A stretch of DNA of 11,964 nucleotides, taken from contig CAZNIP010000088.1 in NCBI GenBank assembly GCA_964573115.1, positions 1 to 11,964 of the forward strand. The letters run 5' to 3'. The DNA is from CAYOID01 sp964573115. Its GTDB lineage: Bacteria; Desulfobacterota; Desulfovibrionia; Desulfovibrionales; Desulfothermaceae. Below the pieces are notes generated by a model. It was not told the DNA's origin, made no database searches, and was given only the letters and a program-made list of their open reading frames with translations. Both the position numbers and the translations under genes were made by a program. Below, in pieces: positions 7,433-11,964 of this stretch (positions are counted from its first letter, which is position 1; the number at the start of each line of letters is the position of its first letter).

Positions 7433-8379
7433 GGAATGTCGCCCAAGTAGTTCTTGATCTTGGCAAAGGTGTCCTCATTCTGGATGGGACGATCGGTCTG
7501 GGTGTACTCGTAATAGGCCATGAAGCACCAGGACAGGGCCCGAAGGAGGATGGTCTTTTCCAGGACGACGGTCTTCAGGACAAGCTCATCCAGCTCCATG
7601 TCCAGGCCGGCGGCCTCCCTGTAGAGCTGCAGAAAGGCATTTTTCTCCTCCGTGGTCAAGACCGTGTCGCTCTTCCACAGGGTGGTGGTCGGGACCAGGA
7701 AGTGCCCCAGATCCTGATAGCGATGGGACACCACCGCTTTTTCCCAGTCCACAAGGCATGGATGCTCCGGGTTGATGAGGAAGTTTCCGGAATTGACCTC
7801 GGTGTTGACGATGCACAGCCTCTCAGACGCAAACAGGTCCCTGGTCTCCTCGGCCATGTGCTGCACGGTCTTGAAGTAGCTCAAGATCTGCCGCTTTTCC
7901 TCGACCATGGGATGATCCGGGTAGCGGTGCAGGAGTTCCCAGCTCTCTCTGGCAATGTCCTGGACAGGATTGTCCTGGACCACCAGACCGTCCGGGACTG
8001 GCTGGGAATGGACCCTGGCAAAAATGTCGGCCGCTGTGGCCATGTCCTGGCGATAGTCCAGAGGACGGCCCTGGACAAACTCCATGAGCATCACGCCCCC
8101 ATCCAGATCGTCTGGACTTGGCTCGCAGGAGATGGGTTTGGGGGTCACCCCGGAGGCTTCAAGGGCCTTGAGGACCTGAAACTCGTAGGCGATCTGATCA
8201 TGACCGAGCCCCAGCTGGCTGCCGTGATTGAGCCGCAGCACAGACATGCCGGACCCGCTCTGGACCAGATAGTTTTCATTGTACTCTCCGGCAGCCAGAA
8301 AAGAGACGGACAACGGAGGAGCGAGCCAGCCTGAGGAGTGCAGAAATGAGGTGATGGAGTCGTGTCTGGAGATGGTCAT
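7408..8379 (-). CDS. APH/choline-kinase-fold phosphotransferase with altered catalytic loop
   Basis: A 323-residue protein of the aminoglycoside phosphotransferase superfamily, whose members phosphorylate hydroxyl groups of small molecules such as choline, thiamine, homoserine or aminoglycosides. Visible parts are a nucleotide-loop stretch LAAGEYNENYLV (28-39), VLRL strand (47-50), hinge region MLMEFVQGRPL (97-107), catalytic loop VNTEVNSGNFL (191-201), metal-binding LVDWEKA (209-215) and RYQDLGHFL (220-228). In the usual HGDxxxxN loop, His and the catalytic Asp are replaced here by Asn192 and Glu194; the Asn (199) and metal Asp (211) remain. I chose the ATG at 8379; the frame is open to a TTG at 8451, but that stretch looks non-coding and starts without a ribosome site. 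It is the first gene of the transport operon and overlaps the ATPase gene, so it probably acts on the imported compound. It is unlikely to be a drug-resistance enzyme. The exact substrate cannot be read from the sequence. Confidence 0.83.
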   Translation of the reverse strand: MTISRHDSITSFLHSSGWLAPPLSVSFLAAGEYNENYLVQSGSGMSVLRLNHGSQLGLGHDQIAYEFQVLKALEASGVTPKPISCEPSPDDLDGGVMLMEFVQGRPLDYRQDMATAADIFARVHSQPVPDGLVVQDNPVQDIARESWELLHRYPDHPMVEEKRQILSYFKTVQHMAEETRDLFASERLCIVNTEVNSGNFLINPEHPCLVDWEKAVVSHRYQDLGHFLVPTTTLWKSDTVLTTEEKNAFLQLYREAAGLDMELDELVLKTVVLEKTILLRALSWCFMAYYEYTQTDRPIQNEDTFAKIKNYLGDIPWILSSVQ

Positions 8380-8470
8380 GGGTCTCGTGTCGTTGGATTT
8401 TTCGGCAGGGGCCGCCCTGTTGTCACTACCACAGCAGGCTGGGCTTGGCAAACAAGGGGGCCAGAGACAA

Positions 8471-8502
8471 TGAAAGCCGGACCCTGTCAGGTCCGGCTTT
8501 CA
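8471..8502 (-). terminator. Intrinsic terminator after the Mrp gene
   Basis: A 13-bp perfect stem (TGAAAGCCGGACC and its complement, 8471-8483 and 8490-8502) with a 6-base loop lies 49 bases past the stop codon at 8552. On the minus strand the stem ends in CTTTCA and is followed by TTGTCTCT, a broken U-rich tail. It cleanly separates the Mrp/ferredoxin-ATPase block from the kinase-transporter operon, whose promoter must then lie between about 8470 and 8379. I find no strong promoter match or thiamine-type riboswitch there. Confidence 0.75.
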
Positions 8503-8551
8503 TGAAGGAGATTGGAGTGTCTTCAGGACAGGCTCACTGCTCTGGACACGA

Positions 8552-9799
8552 TCAATGGTCGCAGATGTTGTCCCCTGTCACCAGGGTCCCATTCAGATAG
8601 GCGCTGACCACGTCTTCAGGCGTGCCGGCAGAAGCACCGGTCAGGACCTGAATCCCGTATTCGGTGAACAGGCTCTGAGCTCTGGACCCCATGCCCCCGG
8701 CAATGACCATGGTCGCATGCTGTTCCGAGAGCCATTTGGGCAAGACCCCTGGCTCATGCGGAGGCGGGGTGACCAGGTCGACATTCTGGATGGTCTTCTT
8801 CTCAGGATCCACACTGACCAGGGCAAACTTTTCGCAATGCCCGAAGTGCAGGCAGAGCTGACCGTTGGCCACCGGCACGGCAATTTTCAGGGCTCCGTTG
8901 CCTGCGGACGCCGCCCGGGCAGAGGCTTCAGGCTTGTTGCCTTCCTGCAGGGCCCCGGTCATGGAGAGCATGGGCTTGACAATGGCGTTGATGGCCTGGG
9001 CCGTGGGGCTGTCGTGGCTGGTCTTGAGCAGGGAATAACCCAGATCCGCTGCCCTGACCATCTCAGGATCGAGGGGAATGCGCCCCAGAAAGGGGACGCC
9101 GGTCTCTGCAGCCAGCTTTTCGCCGCCGCCTGTGTTGAAGATGTCCACGGCCTGGTTGCAATGGGGGCAGACAAACCCGCTCATGTTCTCGACAATGCCC
9201 AGGATCGGATTTTCGGTGTGCCGGCAGAAGTTGACCGATCGGCGGACATCGTCGATGGCCAGAACCTGAGGCGTGGTCACGATCACGGCCTTGGCGTCCT
9301 TGCCAATGAGCTGCATGACCGAAATGGGTTCATCCCCGGTGCCCGGGGGGCAATCGACAACGAGATAGTCCAGATCGCCCCAGGCCACATCCTCGAGAAA
9401 CTGACGGATGAGACTCATCTTGATCGGCCCTCTCCAGATCACGGAATCATCGCGGTTGGGCAGCAGAAAGCCCAGGGACATGACCGAGAGGTTCTGGCTC
9501 CACTGGATGGGCTGGAGACAATCGCCCACGGTGTCCGGCTTTTTCTCATTCAGGCTGAGCAGCCGGGGGACGCTCGGACCATGGACATCGACGTCCAGAA
9601 GGCCGACCTTTTTCCCGGCCATGGACAATCCCACAGCGATGTTGGTGGCCACGCTGGACTTGCCCACACCGCCCTTTCCGGAGAGGATGACGATCTTGTT
9701 CTTGATCCGGCCCAGGCTGCCTTTCAGCTTTTCATCCTTGTTGTCCTGCTGCTGGCAACCGGACTGACTCGAACAACTGGAACATGATTTTTCACTCAT
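8552..9799 (-). CDS. mrp: Mrp/NBP35 P-loop ATPase with C-terminal NifX/ORP-like domain (MrpORP-like)
   Basis: A 415-residue fusion. Residues 30-283 are an Mrp/NBP35-type ATPase, a family that carries and transfers Fe-S clusters: deviant Walker A GKGGVGKS (41-48), LLDVDVHGPSVPRLL (67-81), VVDCPPGTGDEP (147-158), and the conserved CPHC pair (211-214) that bridges a cluster between subunits. The N-terminus carries a cysteine group C6, C9, C15, as in NBP35-like forms. After an Ala/Glu-rich linker (284-302), residues 303-410 form a NifX/NifB-C/ORP-type domain (KIAVPV..., HFGHCEKF, MVIAGGMG), a fold known to bind Fe-Mo or other metal-sulfur clusters. This architecture matches MrpORP of the Desulfovibrio orange-protein complex. 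The start is firm: GGAGGT lies seven bases before the ATG. The upstream gap (9800-9923) holds only a weak possible promoter (TTAACC, 18 bases, CACAAT) whose spacer is an imperfect palindrome. A client-protein role in Fe-S or Mo-Cu-S cluster transfer is inferred. Confidence 0.93.
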   Translation of the reverse strand: MSEKSCSSCSSQSGCQQQDNKDEKLKGSLGRIKNKIVILSGKGGVGKSSVATNIAVGLSMAGKKVGLLDVDVHGPSVPRLLSLNEKKPDTVGDCLQPIQWSQNLSVMSLGFLLPNRDDSVIWRGPIKMSLIRQFLEDVAWGDLDYLVVDCPPGTGDEPISVMQLIGKDAKAVIVTTPQVLAIDDVRRSVNFCRHTENPILGIVENMSGFVCPHCNQAVDIFNTGGGEKLAAETGVPFLGRIPLDPEMVRAADLGYSLLKTSHDSPTAQAINAIVKPMLSMTGALQEGNKPEASARAASAGNGALKIAVPVANGQLCLHFGHCEKFALVSVDPEKKTIQNVDLVTPPPHEPGVLPKWLSEQHATMVIAGGMGSRAQSLFTEYGIQVLTGASAGTPEDVVSAYLNGTLVTGDNICDH

Positions 9800-9812
9800 A
9801 TATGACCTCCAT
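9793..9812 (-). promoter_or_regulatory. Strong ribosome binding site of the Mrp gene
   Basis: GGAGGT precedes the ATG at 9799 with a seven-base gap (TCATATA-type spacer). It is the best Shine-Dalgarno match in the window. It fixes the start codon, includes the N-terminal CxxC cysteine group in the protein, and suggests that this product is made at a higher rate than its neighbours. Confidence 0.7.
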
Positions 9813-9923
9813 ATTCATGATTGTGCTCTGTTGAGGAGCAGAGGGTTAAAGATAACGCTGGCCCGGCTCCTGGACCCTGCGAGTGAGCTCGACCCGACCG
9901 GGATCACTCAGAACCGGGGATAT

Positions 9924-10781
9924 TCATAACCACGATTCGAGCTTTGTCCAGACGGAGCGGACCTTCTGGCCCAGGCCGTCAGGATCGTACTCGACGACCG
10001 TCTTTTCCTGGAGCTGAGCCTTGGTGAATCCGGAGTCGTAGGGCAGCTCCCCAACGAGCTCGAGGCTCTTGTCCGCAGCAAAGCTCTTGATCTCCTGGAC
10101 GCAGTCAGGATTGATATCTGCTTTGTTGATCAGGATCAAGGTCGGAATCTTGAAATGTCCGGTCAGCTCGCAGACCCTTTTCAGGTCGCTGATGGCCGAA
10201 ACGGTTGGTTCGGCGACCACCAGCGTCAGGTCGGCATTGGTCAGCGAGGCGATGACCGGGCACCCGATACCGGGCGAGCCATCCACAAGGACAAAGTCGA
10301 GTTTGCGCGATGTGGCCAGTTCATGAGAGGCGTGCCGGACGTTGGTCACCAGCTTGCCCGAGTTTTCTTCCCCGATCCCCAGACTGGCGTGGACCATGGG
10401 CCCGAACCTGGTTTCAGACTGATACCAGTGACCGCACATCCGGGTCTTCATGGTGATGGCCTCGACCGGACAGACATGGGAGCAGAGGGCGCAGCCCTCA
10501 CAATGCTCCGGCAGGACCTGAAACGAATCCGAAATGGCGTCGAAGCGGCACTGTTCCTGACACAGTCCGCAGCTGGTGCACAGATCAGGGTCGATCTCGG
10601 CCAGCTCGCCGCTGTAAAATTCATGGCTCTGCTGAACTTCTGGCTGGAGGATGAGGTGCAGATCCGCCGCGTCCACATCGCAGTCGGCGACGACCTTTTC
10701 AGGGCCGAGCCCTGCCAGGGCGGCCGTGACCGTGGTCTTGCCCGTTCCTCCTTTTCCGCTGATGACAACGAGTTCCTTCAT
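9924..10781 (-). CDS. MinD-family ATPase with two inserted 4Fe-4S ferredoxin motifs
   Basis: A 285-residue member of the MinD/ferredoxin (CODH-maturation-like, ORP-like) ATPase group. It has deviant Walker A GKGGTGKTT (9-17), ADCDVDAADL (32-41), then a ferredoxin insert with two full cluster motifs: C68-C71-C74-C78 and C94-C97-C100-C104 followed by Pro. The ATPase core resumes with VLVDGSPGIGCPV (164-176) and an INKAD guanine-type strand end (218-222). Extra cysteines at 34, 116 and 174 might be functional. It resembles Desulfovibrio DVU2103/DVU2104, partners in the orange-protein complex. I chose the ATG at 10781, which has GGTGG upstream; the GTG at 10793 adds four residues and lacks a ribosome site. 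The gap of 101 bases from the upstream paralogue contains no recognisable promoter. The likely job is ATP-driven handling of Fe-S or other metal clusters, or positioning. The family is certain, the function inferred. Confidence 0.92.
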   Translation of the reverse strand: MKELVVISGKGGTGKTTVTAALAGLGPEKVVADCDVDAADLHLILQPEVQQSHEFYSGELAEIDPDLCTSCGLCQEQCRFDAISDSFQVLPEHCEGCALCSHVCPVEAITMKTRMCGHWYQSETRFGPMVHASLGIGEENSGKLVTNVRHASHELATSRKLDFVLVDGSPGIGCPVIASLTNADLTLVVAEPTVSAISDLKRVCELTGHFKIPTLILINKADINPDCVQEIKSFAADKSLELVGELPYDSGFTKAQLQEKTVVEYDPDGLGQKVRSVWTKLESWL

Positions 10782-10882
10782 ATTCACGTCCACCGTATGA
10801 TCACTGCGTGTTCAGAGATGCGCTGTCTGGCCCGACACTGCTCGTGGCATGGATGGGCCATGAAAGCGGAACAAAGACTGTC

Positions 10883-11764
10883 CTACCCTTCGATCTTCGC
10901 CTCATGGCCTTCCAGCCTGGCCAGTTCCGCGATGTTGGCCCACATCCTGGAAAACTCGTCCCGAAACTCGGGAAAGACCTCGATGAGCAGCTGTCCCTTG
11001 GAATAGGCCGAGGCAGCCTCTTTGAGGTGCGGCAGCCTGGCCAGGACCGGGATCTTCTTGTCCGCCAGGTAGGCCTCCAGCCTGTCGTCCCCCATGCCGT
11101 CCCTGTTGATGACCACCCCAAAAGGGAATTTGAGCTTGATCATCAGGTCGACCGTGAGCTTGAGGTCGTGAAGGCCGAAAGGCGTCGGTTCTGCCACGAG
11201 CACCACCATGTCGGCATCTGAAAGGGCTTCGATGACCGGGCATGAGGTCCCTGGGGGGGCGTCGATGATCTGCACCGTTCCCAAAGGGGCCGCTTCCTTG
11301 ACTCTCTTGATCAGGGGCGGGGCCATGGCCTCGCCAATGCGCATGAGCCCGCCATAGAGCTTGATGCCGTTGGAATCTCCCCAGCGCAGCGTGCCGATGG
11401 TCCGCGTGGTTTCTGAAATGGCCTCAACCGGGCAGAGGTAGGAGCACAGCCCGCAGCTGTGACAGAGCTCCGGAAAGACCAGAATGGAATTGACCATCCA
11501 GATCAGGGCGTTGAAACGGCATTCCTGGGCGCATTTCTGACAGGACTCGCCCAGGCAGGTCTGATCGTCGATCCTGGGCACGGGCACGGTCTGCTCGGTC
11601 TCCTCTTTCCAGGAGGTCTGGAGAAAATAATGGGAATTGGGCTCCTCCACATCACAATCCACGAGGGTGACCTCTTCACCCGAGGCCTGAAGGTAGGCCG
11701 CCAGGTTCGAGGCCACGGTCGTCTTTCCGGTTCCACCTTTTCCGCTTGCAATTGCCAGACGCAT
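10883..11764 (-). CDS. MinD-family ATPase with ferredoxin insert, second paralogue
   Basis: A 293-residue relative of the neighbouring downstream gene. It has Walker A GKGGTGKTT (8-16), VDCDVEEPNSHYFL (36-49), a ferredoxin-like insert, then IIDAPPGTSCPV (166-177) and INRDG (219-223). The second cluster motif is regular (C101, C104, C107, C111-Pro). The first is stretched: C70, C75, C78, C82, with four residues rather than two between the first two cysteines. The ATG at 11764 follows a GAGGTG ribosome site and begins right at the P-loop; the GTG at 11773 adds three residues but would overlap that site. It starts 12 bases after the zinc-ribbon gene, so the two are almost surely co-transcribed. 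Pairs of such ATPases occur together in the Desulfovibrio orange-protein cluster (DVU2103/DVU2104), where they are thought to act in one complex; a heterodimer is a reasonable inference. Confidence 0.92.
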   Translation of the reverse strand: MRLAIASGKGGTGKTTVASNLAAYLQASGEEVTLVDCDVEEPNSHYFLQTSWKEETEQTVPVPRIDDQTCLGESCQKCAQECRFNALIWMVNSILVFPELCHSCGLCSYLCPVEAISETTRTIGTLRWGDSNGIKLYGGLMRIGEAMAPPLIKRVKEAAPLGTVQIIDAPPGTSCPVIEALSDADMVVLVAEPTPFGLHDLKLTVDLMIKLKFPFGVVINRDGMGDDRLEAYLADKKIPVLARLPHLKEAASAYSKGQLLIEVFPEFRDEFSRMWANIAELARLEGHEAKIEG

Positions 11765-11776
11765 TGCTCTCACCTC

Positions 11777-11947
11777 TTATTTGCTCTTCAGGGGCACCCC
11801 GCACACTGGGCAAACCCTGTCCACACAGGGGATGCCGGGCACATGCCGAAGTCGCTGACCGCACTGCGGGCAGGTGCATGTCTTGACCAGTGGTTCGGAG
11901 TGCAGAAGGGATTGCTGCGATGAACATGTTTTATAGTCTTGTTTCAT
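11777..11947 (-). CDS. Small zinc-ribbon protein
   Basis: A 56-residue protein beginning MKQDYKTCSS. It carries CPQCG (27-31 region) and CPVCG (46-50 region), the two knuckles of a zinc ribbon, joined by QRLRHVPGIPCVDRV, with further cysteines before each knuckle (TCTCPQC; IPCVDRVC). The PGIPC stretch between knuckles recalls small proteins found beside MinD/ferredoxin ATPase genes in anaerobes. An AGAAGGA ribosome site precedes the ATG, and the stop lies 12 bases before the next gene's ATG, supporting a real, coupled gene. It may bind Zn or Fe and serve as an adaptor or metal carrier for the ATPases (inference). The upstream region beyond 11964 is not visible, so its promoter is unknown. Confidence 0.78.
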   Translation of the reverse strand: MKQDYKTCSSQQSLLHSEPLVKTCTCPQCGQRLRHVPGIPCVDRVCPVCGVPLKSK

Positions 11948-11964
11948 GCCGATGTCCTTCTCAG

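Noticed and set aside
8380..8451. Longer kinase starting at TTG 8451
   Set aside because: The extra 24 residues lack family features, the TTG has no ribosome site, and it would leave only about 20 bases after the terminator for a promoter and leader.
8555..9787. Plus-strand open frame of 410 codons exactly opposite the Mrp gene
   Set aside because: The protein is Gly/His/Asp-rich with no recognisable motif, while the minus strand encodes an intact Mrp ATPase with a strong ribosome site. It is a codon-bias shadow.
9800..9923. Sigma54 promoter or riboswitch upstream of the Mrp gene
   Set aside because: No TGGCAC-N5-TTGC element and no recognisable riboswitch core are seen. Only a weak sigma70-like pair and a 5-bp-arm palindrome are present.
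10155..11006. Plus-strand open frame spanning the two MinD/ferredoxin genes
   Set aside because: It is antisense to the conserved Fe-S and P-loop coding sequence and has no motif or ribosome site of its own.
1..11964. CRISPR arrays, tRNA/rRNA genes, transposase genes, phage genes
   Set aside because: No regularly spaced direct repeats in non-coding DNA, no tRNA or rRNA sequence and no transposase or phage protein motifs were found; the 90-bp periodicity near 1800-2069 is the protein repeat of the fusion gene.

Overview
All ten protein-coding genes in this window read on the minus strand, so transcription runs from high to low coordinates. The DNA is GC-rich with strong G/C at third codon positions. 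The gene content points to an anaerobic deltaproteobacterium of the sulfate-reducing Desulfovibrionales type: an Mrp ATPase fused to a NifX/ORP-like domain, next to two MinD-type ATPases carrying ferredoxin inserts, resembles the anaerobe-specific orange-protein (ORP) locus of Desulfovibrio. The assignment rests on gene content only.

Region A (11947 to 8552) is an ORP/Mrp-like set. In order of transcription it holds a 56-residue double-CxxC zinc-ribbon protein, two MinD/ferredoxin ATPases (10883-11764 and 9924-10781), and an Mrp/NBP35 P-loop ATPase with a C-terminal NifX-like domain (8552-9799). A perfect 13-bp stem-loop (8471-8502) closes this block. The regulator and the small ORP protein known from Desulfovibrio are not in the window; they could lie beyond the right edge.

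Region B (8379 to 3102) is a five-gene transport unit: an APH/choline-kinase-fold phosphotransferase, an ABC ATPase whose start overlaps it by 25 bases, a secreted solute-binding protein of the YnjB type, and two ABC permeases. The system resembles YnjBCD, which is often annotated as thiamine-related without firm proof. The kinase suggests uptake coupled to phosphorylation of an alcohol-bearing compound, but the substrate is unknown. The two permease genes are separated by 326 bases that hold a 144-bp MITE-like inverted-repeat structure and a good sigma70-like promoter.

Region C (2978 to 201) is a single 925-residue protein joining a MinD/FlhG-type ATPase, four tandem 30-residue MshEN-like repeats and a complete PilB/GspE-type motor ATPase. 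It is the most unusual object here: a candidate one-chain device for placing, sensing and powering a type IV pilus or type II secretion machine. Bases 1-200 hold no gene and contain a GC-rich stem-loop.

Four of the ten genes encode deviant-Walker-A (KGGxGK) ATPases. Whether regions A and C work together in cell polarity or division is speculation, because the transporter unit lies between them.
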